Made by a program: the position numbers and the translations under genes
In this document: piece by piece, positions 35,520-42,987 of the stretch
Layout: every line of letters starts with the position of its first letter
Position numbering within the stretch: position 1 is the stretch's first letter
Assembly (NCBI GenBank): GCA_029881495.1
Contig: JAOUMJ010000022.1
Location: 1-44,850 of the forward strand
Direction: 5' to 3'
From: Nitrospinota bacterium
GTDB lineage: Bacteria; Nitrospinota_A; UBA7883; JACRGQ01
Length of the DNA: 44,850 nucleotides
Notes under the pieces: generated by a model
Told to the model about the DNA's origin: nothing
The model's database searches: none
The model's input: only the letters and a program-made list of their open reading frames with translations

Positions 35520-37006
35520 ATATGCTTCCTCCAAATCTGGTAATAGGCTACCCGGCCCGCGTAGCTGTAATTATCTGCAATCCAATTTACGAAAAGCGGC
35601 GCATAGACATTGAGTTTACGCTCCTCGTTGTTGTCGATAGCGAGATCCACAAGGACTATGAGATTCGGTTTGTCCTCATCAAGCGCTTTCACAAGCTCCC
35701 TTTCCTCACTTTTATCTTTTAGCGTACCAGGAAGGAGCCAGTCATATCCCGACGGGTTGTCCCTGTCGGCAAGGTAATAGATCAGCGGATTCAAAGGAAC
35801 CGAAAATATCTTGTCACCAGGTCTGGTTTCTGTGTCTATCCAGTCAACAAGAGCGTTTACAATGGCGACATCGTTTTTAGGCGCATAGATGCCGGCAGCC
35901 CGTCCCTTTTGCATTCTGGTCTCGTTTGACTGAACCGCCCCAATGGAACCAGCATAAAAACCGTTTGCGAGATTAAGATCGGCCATATACAGAAAGAAAA
36001 CGACGACGATGCCAGATAGCGCAAAAGCCCTTCCATTTGCAGGTTTGATCCTGTCAACAAGGATATTGGCGACAATAGGCGCCGCTATGAAAAAGAGCGG
36101 CAGGCATCGAATGAGATTATCGAAGCCCGCGCGGCCTATTACTACCCCAAGCGCGGCAAACTGAAGATAGCCGAGGAGGAGATATCTTTCGCTCATTCGT
36201 GTGTTTTTCCGATATGAAACAATACCGAGATATACCAGGAATGCCGATGTGAATATCGGGAGATAGAAAAGGAGATTTTCAAGGAAGGCGAAAAGGCCGA
36301 ATTCTCTCCCCTGATACCCTTCGAACAAAGATGGAAAAGAATTTCCCCAGATACCGACCTCTACTGACATCCGCTGAAAAAGGTATGAGCCGTATTTTAC
36401 GGCAATCATGGTGAGTAACGCCGCGCCTGAGACAACCGTTATCCAAAATTCATTTTTCCCGTCTTCAAATCTTTTCCAAAGGACAAATGAATACGCGGGC
36501 AAAAGGATGAAAAAGACCTCAACCTTGAAAAGATATACAGAAATTAGCCCTGCTATGAGCCAGGGGTAATTACTTTTGGACTCCAGAAATTTAAGCAAGG
36601 CGAACGCATTCAGCAAAAACACGAAGCCGTAAAACCGCTGATAATAGACAGCCGGCGCTGAAACCGACAGGAGAACCGCCGCAACAAGAAATCCGCCGGA
36701 GATGAAACGCCTGGCGATATGGTACGTGAGGAAAGGCAACAATGCGGTAAGAAAAGCAAACGCGTACCGTACATTTATCATCTCCATTCCGAATAAACGG
36801 TATACGGCTTCGACAATTATGTATCTCCCCTCCGGATACCCCATAAAATCGGTCATCACTTTCTGGCCATTCATGTAGCGTATCGCCCCGTAATAAAGGG
36901 CGCCTTCGTCCCAAAGGTTAAGTCCGTACCTGCAAAAGGAGATGAAATAAATGGATGAAAAAAGAAAAACCAAAAGTCCGACAGCGCCCGGCCCAGATTT
37001 CAGCAT
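35516..37006 (-). CDS. GT-C-type membrane glycosyltransferase (PMT/ArnT-like)
   Basis: A multi-pass membrane protein of about 496 residues with ten or more hydrophobic helices. The first luminal loop has LNLWDEGALYYGAIRYMNGQ, where Asp-Glu is the usual acidic site of GT39/ArnT-like enzymes, followed by YPEGRYIIVEAVYRLFG. The C-terminal soluble part starts at about residue 380. It should use a polyprenyl-phosphate sugar as donor; the acceptor is unknown. ATG at 37006 is preferred over 37075 because GAGG lies eight bases before it and it leads straight to the first membrane helix. It follows the TPR lipoprotein (16 bases) and overlaps the next gene (TTGA). Confidence 0.82.
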   Translation of the reverse strand: MLKSGPGAVGLLVFLFSSIYFISFCRYGLNLWDEGALYYGAIRYMNGQKVMTDFMGYPEGRYIIVEAVYRLFGMEMINVRYAFAFLTALLPFLTYHIARRFISGGFLVAAVLLSVSAPAVYYQRFYGFVFLLNAFALLKFLESKSNYPWLIAGLISVYLFKVEVFFILLPAYSFVLWKRFEDGKNEFWITVVSGAALLTMIAVKYGSYLFQRMSVEVGIWGNSFPSLFEGYQGREFGLFAFLENLLFYLPIFTSAFLVYLGIVSYRKNTRMSERYLLLGYLQFAALGVVIGRAGFDNLIRCLPLFFIAAPIVANILVDRIKPANGRAFALSGIVVVFFLYMADLNLANGFYAGSIGAVQSNETRMQKGRAAGIYAPKNDVAIVNALVDWIDTETRPGDKIFSVPLNPLIYYLADRDNPSGYDWLLPGTLKDKSEERELVKALDEDKPNLIVLVDLAIDNNEERKLNVYAPLFVNWIADNYSYAGRVAYYQIWRKHI

Positions 37007-37022
37007 CCGGCCCACCTCACTT

Positions 37023-38294
37023 TCAGTTGATAACGAGTTTCCCAGCCTCTTTGGCGGAATCTGAAGCCGGCGCAAGAGTTAATGCGGACTTGAACTCAGC
37101 GTTGGCCCCTTTTTTGTCACCCTTGCCGAGCAGAACCTTCCCTTTTAAAAGATGGAGGTCGGCAAGACCTTCTTTCTCGGTTTTCTGGATGATCGCGAAT
37201 GCTTTTTCAATATGACCTAGCGAGGCTTCGAAATCTTTTTTCGCGTAGGCAAGTTTCCCAAGATAGTAGTAAAATCCCTTTTGATCCTTAGGTGAAATCA
37301 CAAGGCCGTCCAGCAGTGTTGAAATTGCATAGTCCAGCTCCTTGTTCGCTTCCAGGCAGAGCTCGGCAATATCGACGCGTGCCACGGAAAATTCCGGATT
37401 CAATTCAATCGCCCTTCTAAAGGAGTGAATGGAATTCGGAAAATCCTTCTTCTTCTGGTAGAACTTTCCTATCCAGTAGTGAGTGAATGAGATTCCCGGA
37501 TCGAGAGCGAGAGCATTATCGAGGTGTTTCTTCGCTTCGTCTATTTTCCCCGTCAACATGTACATCTGCCCGAGGCTCAGATGCACATAGGCGTATTTGT
37601 CATTCAGTTCCAGCGACTTCAAATAATATTTTTCTGCCTCTTCCCACCTGTTCTGTTCATCGGCCCATCTTCCGAGGTAGTTATAGGCGATGGCGGATTT
37701 TGGATTAATCGAAAGAGCCTTATCAAGAGCCTGCTTGGCCCGGGCGTATGCGCGGACATTGACATTGTTAATGCCAAGATTTTCCCACGCCCGTTCGGAA
37801 CCGGATTCCAGTTCGACCCATTTCTCGGAATATCTTATGACGTCATCGCTCCTGTTCATCTCCGTACAGACCTGGATCAAGATTATTACGCTATCAACAT
37901 AATCCGGTTTCAATTCGAGAGATTTTTCAAAATGCGACGAAGCTTCAGGAAGATTTCCCTGGTGGAAATTGACTACCCCCCTCCAATGTTCCCTTACATG
38001 CTCCAGCTCTTTTGGAAATTCAGATCCGGTCGCTTCGATAGCGGCAAAGGCCTCGGGATATCTCCCCGCAGTCCCTAGAATTTCCGCCTTCAGGAAATAG
38101 GCGCCCCAGTTTTGCGGGTATGCCTTAATGGCGTTATCAGTTTCATTTACCGCCTTATCGTAGCTCCCGGCAGTGAGGTATTCGTTGGCTATCTGCAAAT
38201 AGATCTCTGAATCCGATTTTCTCTGTTCCTCGGAAGCCGTACATGAAGCAAGAAAAAGAATGAAAAAAAGGAATGCGGTTTTTGAAATATTCAT
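37023..38294 (-). CDS. TPR-repeat lipoprotein
   Basis: The lipobox is LASC with Cys18, so the protein is anchored in a membrane facing the periplasm. The rest (about 28-420) is built from roughly ten TPR repeats; the clearest are EKYYLKSLELNDKYAYVHLSL and the block with HLDNALALDPGISFTHYW. No enzyme domain is present. I infer a scaffold for the GT-C enzyme and the secreted TPR protein encoded directly downstream, in the manner of PilF/PEL-type assembly lipoproteins. The start ATG has no clear ribosome binding site and is only about 20 bases past a strong terminator, so expression is puzzling. Confidence 0.85.
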   Translation of the reverse strand: MNISKTAFLFFILFLASCTASEEQRKSDSEIYLQIANEYLTAGSYDKAVNETDNAIKAYPQNWGAYFLKAEILGTAGRYPEAFAAIEATGSEFPKELEHVREHWRGVVNFHQGNLPEASSHFEKSLELKPDYVDSVIILIQVCTEMNRSDDVIRYSEKWVELESGSERAWENLGINNVNVRAYARAKQALDKALSINPKSAIAYNYLGRWADEQNRWEEAEKYYLKSLELNDKYAYVHLSLGQMYMLTGKIDEAKKHLDNALALDPGISFTHYWIGKFYQKKKDFPNSIHSFRRAIELNPEFSVARVDIAELCLEANKELDYAISTLLDGLVISPKDQKGFYYYLGKLAYAKKDFEASLGHIEKAFAIIQKTEKEGLADLHLLKGKVLLGKGDKKGANAEFKSALTLAPASDSAKEAGKLVIN

Positions 38295-38312
38295 ATTAGG
38301 GTATGAATATAC

Positions 38313-38347
38313 AAAAAACCCCCGGCTTTCACAAGCCGGGGGTTTTT
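38313..38347 (-). terminator. Strong bidirectional rho-independent terminator
   Basis: A 10-bp perfect GC-rich stem (38319-38328 with 38333-38342) has a 4-base loop and runs of A on one side and T on the other, so it works on both strands. It ends the small secreted-protein gene, whose stop is at 38381. Confidence 0.95.
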
Positions 38348-38380
38348 ATCTGTGATTTTCTATCAGCTAAACTTTAGGTC

Positions 38381-38785
38381 TTACCACCTGAAGTTAAAAC
38401 CTGAATTGTTCGTCATGTTGAAAATTGATGTATAGCCAACGACCGAACCGGCGCCGGAAATCAATACAGAACCGCGCTCGGTACCGCCACTTGTTGTTGC
38501 GGCATCAAATACTGTACCTGCCAAGTTGCCGACAGTTGCTGTTGTGAAGTTCCACCCTTCATTGGACTGCAACACCCTTGTGGTTGAACCCATAGAAGTC
38601 TTATCCAGTTTGAAAAAGGTTACTGTTGCTGTTACAGCAGTTCCGCTTTGGTTAAGAGCGTTGATAACTGTGATCCAAGCTGTGGTGTTACCTGTACCAC
38701 CACCATACCAGAAGCCTCTGTCAGCAGAAGCTGTTCCCGCAGTCATCATGACCGCAACAACGAGAGCAAAAAGTGTTTTTCTCAT
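38381..38785 (-). CDS. Small secreted beta-rich protein
   Basis: A 134-residue protein with a classic signal peptide (MRKTLFALVVAVMMTAGTASA). The mature part (about 113 residues) begins DRGFWYGGGTGNTTAWITVIN and is rich in Thr, Gly, Asn and Ser. Alternating hydrophobic residues suggest an Ig-like beta-sandwich; it ends in FNFRW. The open frame continues upstream to 38887, but the ATG at 38785 follows an excellent GAGGAGG site and is clearly the start. It has its own -10 candidate, leader and strong terminator, so it is a single-gene unit and probably abundant. Function unknown; its neighbour is an envelope glycosylation-like operon. Confidence 0.85.
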   Translation of the reverse strand: MRKTLFALVVAVMMTAGTASADRGFWYGGGTGNTTAWITVINALNQSGTAVTATVTFFKLDKTSMGSTTRVLQSNEGWNFTTATVGNLAGTVFDAATTSGGTERGSVLISGAGSVVGYTSIFNMTNNSGFNFRW

Positions 38786-38861
38786 TTGAGAATCCTCCTC
38801 AAATCCTATTAAGTTAATAATTATCGAACTGTTTAAATTTCTTATCCCAGGGTAAAGGATA

Positions 38862-38897
38862 CTATGGAACGTCGACCAGGTATTCACCAGTCTTCAA
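38862..38897 (-). CDS. Leader mini-ORF with a perfect ribosome binding site
   Basis: A TTG start at 38897 is preceded, after six bases, by GGAGG within a perfect AAGGAGGTG (38902-38910). The frame encodes 11 residues (MKTGEYLVDVP) and stops 76 bases before the start of the secreted-protein gene. It may be a regulatory leader peptide or a remnant of an older start. Translation is inferred only from the ribosome binding site. Confidence 0.4.
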   Translation of the reverse strand: MKTGEYLVDVP

Positions 38898-38923
38898 AAA
38901 GCACCTCCTTCCGCACAAATTTT

Positions 38924-38929
38924 ATTATA
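38924..38929 (-). promoter_or_regulatory. Candidate -10 box for the small secreted-protein gene
   Basis: On the minus strand it reads TATAAT exactly and would start transcription about 130 bases before the gene, just ahead of the leader mini-ORF. No good -35 box is seen at 17 bases, so it is a partial match only. Confidence 0.4.
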
Positions 38930-39341
38930 CTCAAAATATCCAACTTTTTTCATTTACCATCTTTTCGGTAGCTCTTTTCAAATACATGAGCGTTTTTATC
39001 GAAAAACGGTAATAACACCTCTTTTTTCGCTATTTTTTCACGTCCGGCCTGAAGGCCATCATGTCAAATAACAAATCGCAGTTTGAGATATCCATGGTTC
39101 TTTTATCGTCTAAAACAGCTGAAACTTTAGTTGACCTCGACAAATATTTCTTCACTCTTTTCACCTCAAATCTTTACTATTCATCCACAGTAGGTGCACA
39201 TTTCGTTCCTAAATGTATGGAGCAGTAACGTATTTTGAGACACAAGGTGTATCTACTGAATAAACATATCGTTAGAGTTCAAGATCTATTTTGGGATGTA
39301 GTATCAGGAAAATGATTACCGCCCTTTCGCTGTATAATAAA

Positions 39342-39438
39342 GTATACACTAGGAATATTTTACCTACCAGTATAAACATGACTGGACACATGAACACCCG
39401 GCGAAATTATCCGTAAATCAGTACGCGCCAGTGTATAC
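39342..39438. repeat. Inverted-repeat pair enclosing about 79 bases
   Basis: GTATACACT (39342-39350) and AGTGTATAC (39430-39438) are exact inverted copies. Between them lies a CCAGT/ACTGG inverted repeat (about 39368-39386). A TATAAT at 39333-39338 is just outside. It could be an operator pair or a small element. Confidence 0.35.
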
Positions 39439-39492
39439 ATTCGCCAAGTTGGCTTCATAATTACAACTTACTGGATAAGTGACGATTGGCTC

Positions 39493-39521
39493 TTGAAAAG
39501 AGCTATCGGCTGGTACATACT
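39493..39521 (+). promoter_or_regulatory. Candidate promoter of tRNA-His
   Basis: TTGAAA at 39493-39498 and CATACT at 39516-39521 are spaced 17 bases apart, and the tRNA begins about 15 bases later. The boxes match the sigma-70 consensus only in part. Confidence 0.35.
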
Positions 39522-39536
39522 TACCGCTTGCAAAAT

Positions 39537-39613
39537 GGTGGGCGTAGCTCAGTTGGTAGAGCTCTGGATTGTGGCTCCAGCGGTCGTGGGTTCAAGTCCC
39601 ATCGCTCACCCCA
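39537..39613 (+). tRNA. tRNA-His (GTG)
   Basis: The full cloverleaf folds: acceptor GTGGGCG/CGCTCAC with one G-U pair, D-stem GCTC/GAGC, anticodon stem CTGGA/TCCAG with loop TTGTGGC (anticodon GTG at 39571-39573), and T-arm with TTCAAGT. A G precedes position 1 (39537), opposite C73, the special extra base of histidine tRNAs. The CCA end is encoded (39611-39613). Confidence 0.98.
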
Positions 39614-39737
39614 TAAAATGCACTTTCTTTCATGCGCCGGTAAAAGCGAGTTTGCATAAAAATAGCCGGTCGATTATACTTTCAAGGGATGATAACGTAA
39701 TAAATAGTTTTTCAACGTAAAACAAATGAGGTAGTTA

Positions 39738-40124
39738 ATGTCAGATCTTGATCCAAATTTAAGAGTTCTAATCGTTGACGATTTTGCTACTATGCGAAAA
39801 ATTGAGCGGAACATACTTGGACAACTCGGAATAAAGAATGTCGATGAAGCCGATGATGGTTCGACTGCACTGCCAAAACTGCTGAACAATCCTTACGATG
39901 TAGTACTGCTTGACTGGAACATGCCCACCATGACCGGTCTTGAACTGCTACAGGCGATAAGGGCCGAGGACAACTTGAAAGATCTCCCTGTTTTGATGGT
40001 TACGGCTGAAGCGCTAAAAGATAATATTGTCGCCGCCGCTCAGGCAGGAGTAAATGACTACATCGTGAAGCCGTTCACTGCGGGAACCCTTGAAGAGAAA
40101 CTGAAAAAGGTACTGAAGACATAA
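39738..40124 (+). CDS. cheY: CheY-like single-domain response regulator
   Basis: A 128-residue receiver with all key residues: Asp14-Asp15 ([12 protein letters not shown]), phospho-acceptor Asp59 in [13 protein letters not shown], Thr89 in MVTAEA and Lys111 in YIVKPF. The sequence is very close to chemotaxis CheY, which binds the flagellar switch. The ATG follows GAGG within a clear ribosome binding site. No other chemotaxis or flagellar gene lies nearby, so its partner is elsewhere or it acts in another pathway. Confidence 0.93.
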   Translation: MSDLDPNLRVLIVDDFATMRKIERNILGQLGIKNVDEADDGSTALPKLLNNPYDVVLLDWNMPTMTGLELLQAIRAEDNLKDLPVLMVTAEALKDNIVAAAQAGVNDYIVKPFTAGTLEEKLKKVLKT

Positions 40125-40226
40125 CCGATTCTCAAGGTGAATTTTGATTCCTTCACCGGTTGAGGGAGAAATTTAGCCGCAGATATCAAGAAACCGTTAC
40201 AGGGCAGAGAAATTCAGCTGTGCGGC

Positions 40227-40958
40227 TTACTCCATATCCTCAATCTCTTTTTTAAGAATTTTCGCCTCGACAAAATCATTTTTCAATTCCAGCGCCTTGT
40301 TAATATTGCCAAGCGCCTCATCTTTTCTACCCCATTCCTTGTAGGCACGGGACATATTGAAATAGAGCGCTTCGTCGGTAGAGTCTATCTCAAGTGCTTT
40401 TCGGTAGTTCCTGAGAGCCTCATCAAACATCTCGTTTTTCCTCAGCTCAATGCCGAGTTCGTTGAACAGGTCCAAGTTCTTTCTGTCAAAAAGATCGGTG
40501 CTCTCAGCCATTGCGTCGAAATGTTTTTTTGCTTCATCGGTCTCGCCCAACGCCATGTGCGCCTTGCCTTTACCCAGGTGAGCCTCAAGATTTTTATCGT
40601 CCTCCTTTAGAACTTTGCCGAACTCAAATGTTGCCGCATGGTATTCCTTCTTCTGGAGGTGTTCCTGAGCAACTTTTATCTGTTTGGAAACCTTTTCAGC
40701 CTTTTTCTGCTCTGCCGTTTTTTTCTTGAACTGACACTCATGCTTTGCGCAATCGCCGAATTTTTCCAGGAAATCGGCCTTATTTACTGTCAATGCCACA
40801 AACTTCGTATGCGTGCCGTCCGGCTTGAGGAAAAACAGCTCTACATCACCTTTGCTATTCTCCTTCGCGTAGTAATGCAATGCGTGAGATGAACTGGCGG
40901 CCGTGCCCGCTGAACCAAGCGTAAGCGGTTTTTGTTCGTAAAAGATCCCTTCGATCAC
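40227..40958 (-). CDS. TPR protein with a small N-terminal domain
   Basis: A 243-residue protein without signal peptide. Residues 1-80 are a strand-rich unit (GIFYEQKPLTLGS, VELFFLKPDGTHTKFVALTV) that I do not recognise; two cysteines are in DCAKHEC. Residues about 95-243 form four or so TPR repeats, including ALRNYRKALEIDSTDEALYFN, separated from the first domain by a lysine-rich helix. The start is GTG with an excellent GGAGGG site six bases upstream. It lies 68 bases after the bactofilin-TPR gene on the same strand and probably works with it. The C-terminal TPR part resembles that of the receiver-TPR protein at 3752. Confidence 0.82.
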   Translation of the reverse strand: MIEGIFYEQKPLTLGSAGTAASSSHALHYYAKENSKGDVELFFLKPDGTHTKFVALTVNKADFLEKFGDCAKHECQFKKKTAEQKKAEKVSKQIKVAQEHLQKKEYHAATFEFGKVLKEDDKNLEAHLGKGKAHMALGETDEAKKHFDAMAESTDLFDRKNLDLFNELGIELRKNEMFDEALRNYRKALEIDSTDEALYFNMSRAYKEWGRKDEALGNINKALELKNDFVEAKILKKEIEDME

Positions 40959-41026
40959 CTTCGTCCCTCCAGTGATATAACTGGTAAATAAAGCCGTGCA
41001 AGATAACTGCTATGGCGCGAAACCAC

Positions 41027-42802
41027 TTACAAAGTCTCTTCAGCACTTCCTGGCGCTGTCGGTTCTGCCGCCTCCGGCGCTACTCCAGTATTAGCAAGCG
41101 GTGTAGCGGCGGCCGGGCTGTTTTTTACCTTTGCTTCCCTGAACTTCTTAAGCTGTGACAGGAACCACGCATTACCAGGATTCAGTTTCATGGCGCGCAA
41201 AACATTTTCGATAGCCTTATCGTACTCCCCTTTTCGGAAATAGATTTCCGCAAGCGTGTCAATGTAGTCGGGAAGATTTGAATCATACTTCATAGAATCG
41301 ATCGATCTTTTTTCAGCAATATCAAGATCCTTCATTTCCATCGCCAGCGCCCAGGCGAGGCGGTTGAGTGCCGGAGTAAAATCGGGATCCAATTCAAGGA
41401 TCTTGTTGCAGTAATAAATGGACCTGCTCCATTCCCCCAGCTTGCTGTATGTCGTTGCAAGCCCGTGGTAGGCACGTATATTGTCAGGCTCCTGGGCAAG
41501 AGCAAGATTAAAGAACTCTATAGCTTTATCCGTTAAACCTTCGGTCAGGTGTTCATAGCCGGTATTGTTCATCTCTTCCACGTGTTTGCTGTCGAGCCTT
41601 CCAAGCCTTCTGAATTCTAGCGCCGCCTGCTTTTCATAGCCGAATTTGTAATAAAGATTTGCCAGGGCAAGACGGGCATCCTTGTTGTCTGAATCAATTC
41701 TCAGCAGATCCTTAAAAGTTTCAGAGGCCTCCCTGAGTTTTCCAACCTTTCTTTGCAACTGGCCGATTATCATCAAATCCTCGGATTTCGGTGGATCGGA
41801 AACGACCAATTCCTGATAGATCTCAAGAGCTTTTTCAAGCTGGTCATTTTCCTTATGCAGGGAAAAGAGTTTATGTGCCGCTTTCTTGTTATTGGGACTT
41901 GCGCTTACAATTATCTTCTGTATCTTTATCTGGCCTTTAATATTTCCGGAAGATTTATAGAAATCGGCTAGCTTCTCTGATATCTCCTTTTCATCAGGCT
42001 TTTTCTGCAGATATTCCTCATAGAACGGGACAGCCTCATTAAATCTCCCGGATCTGTCAAGGGAGATTGCGAGTTCCTTTTTGAGCTGAAAACCGCTTCC
42101 GATAAGGTCGTTTACACGCAAGAATAGCACTGCTGCCTTTTCATACTCTTCCGCTTCGTACCATGATTTGGCAAGAGATAGAAGCTTTTCTGAATCATCA
42201 CCTACGCTGTACTGGTAGATCATCCTTGAAACAAAATTATCCCTGAATTCCTTCTTGGAATAATCCACGAACCAGAAACCTAATATGCCTAATGTAAAGA
42301 TCAGGAACAGAACCGCGAGCGGGCCCTTGAAACTTTTTACAGAATACGCAACTCCGCTACTCTCCCATGGAGCGGTCTCTTCATATTCACCTTTTCTGTT
42401 GCCGTTCTCAATATAGAGCAGTGCGGGCTCTATCTCCTTTTTGCCGTTGCCTGAAACCTTTTTCATAGTTTTCGGGGGCTTGTCGGGCATCTGGCAATTA
42501 CCTTTGAATACCGCGCCCTCTTCTGATTGGAAAACAGGCGTATCAATATTCCCGGTCAAATGGCTCTCGTTGAATATGGAGATCTTCTCCGCAGCCTTGA
42601 CATCCCCTATCACCTCACCCATGTTGAAAAGAGTACCGGCAAAGACCTTCGCCTCAACCTTCCCTCTGTTCCCAACAATCAAGGTGTCATCGGTCCTTAT
42701 CTCCCCCTGGAAGATTCCATCGAACCTGAGTGCGCCTTTGAATTTCAAGACGCCATTCATCTTTACTCCAGCGCCGAAATATGAATTCAGCTCTTCGTGC
42801 AT
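41027..42802 (-). CDS. Bactofilin domain fused through a membrane helix to TPR repeats
   Basis: A 591-residue protein. Residues about 1-105 are a bactofilin (polymer-forming cytoskeletal) beta-helix: GVKMNGVLKFKGALRFDGIF, then IVGNRGKVEAKVFAGTLF with the typical 'G-x-V-x-A' ladder and IDTPVFQSEEGAVFKGNC. A polar linker follows, then one transmembrane helix (about 159-180, GPLAVLFLIFTLGILGFWFV), then at least eight TPR repeats (about 200-550) and a Pro/Ala-rich tail. With the bactofilin part cytoplasmic, the TPR part would face the periplasm. Bactofilins are normally 100-200 residues and soluble or membrane-associated, so this fusion is unusual. The ATG has GGAGGG just upstream. Confidence 0.88.
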   Translation of the reverse strand: MHEELNSYFGAGVKMNGVLKFKGALRFDGIFQGEIRTDDTLIVGNRGKVEAKVFAGTLFNMGEVIGDVKAAEKISIFNESHLTGNIDTPVFQSEEGAVFKGNCQMPDKPPKTMKKVSGNGKKEIEPALLYIENGNRKGEYEETAPWESSGVAYSVKSFKGPLAVLFLIFTLGILGFWFVDYSKKEFRDNFVSRMIYQYSVGDDSEKLLSLAKSWYEAEEYEKAAVLFLRVNDLIGSGFQLKKELAISLDRSGRFNEAVPFYEEYLQKKPDEKEISEKLADFYKSSGNIKGQIKIQKIIVSASPNNKKAAHKLFSLHKENDQLEKALEIYQELVVSDPPKSEDLMIIGQLQRKVGKLREASETFKDLLRIDSDNKDARLALANLYYKFGYEKQAALEFRRLGRLDSKHVEEMNNTGYEHLTEGLTDKAIEFFNLALAQEPDNIRAYHGLATTYSKLGEWSRSIYYCNKILELDPDFTPALNRLAWALAMEMKDLDIAEKRSIDSMKYDSNLPDYIDTLAEIYFRKGEYDKAIENVLRAMKLNPGNAWFLSQLKKFREAKVKNSPAAATPLANTGVAPEAAEPTAPGSAEETL

Positions 42803-42987
42803 AATCCCTCCACCTGTATACAGGCTATGAAAACAAGTATTTAGATAGAATATCCTTCAAAGTGGGTCAAGTCAAGCGTGACATATTCCGCAATGACATG
42901 GACTGAAACCTTCATTTACATTTTTCATTCGCGTGGTTCTATTCGTAACTCCAATATAAACGATATACCGCAGAATTAAAAAAATAG

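Larger units (their letters stand above)
38786..39536. other. 750-base divergent intergenic region
   Basis: No full-size gene. It contains a leader mini-ORF, a promoter element for the small secreted-protein gene, an AT-rich hairpin (38991-39008, 7-bp stem), and a pair of 9-base inverted repeats near 39342 and 39430 before tRNA-His. The rest is AT-rich without motifs I can support. Confidence 0.6.

Noticed and set aside
39493-39720. 75-codon plus-strand open frame
   Set aside because: It is translation through tRNA-His (the typical VAQLVELWIV...GSSPIA pattern), not a protein gene.
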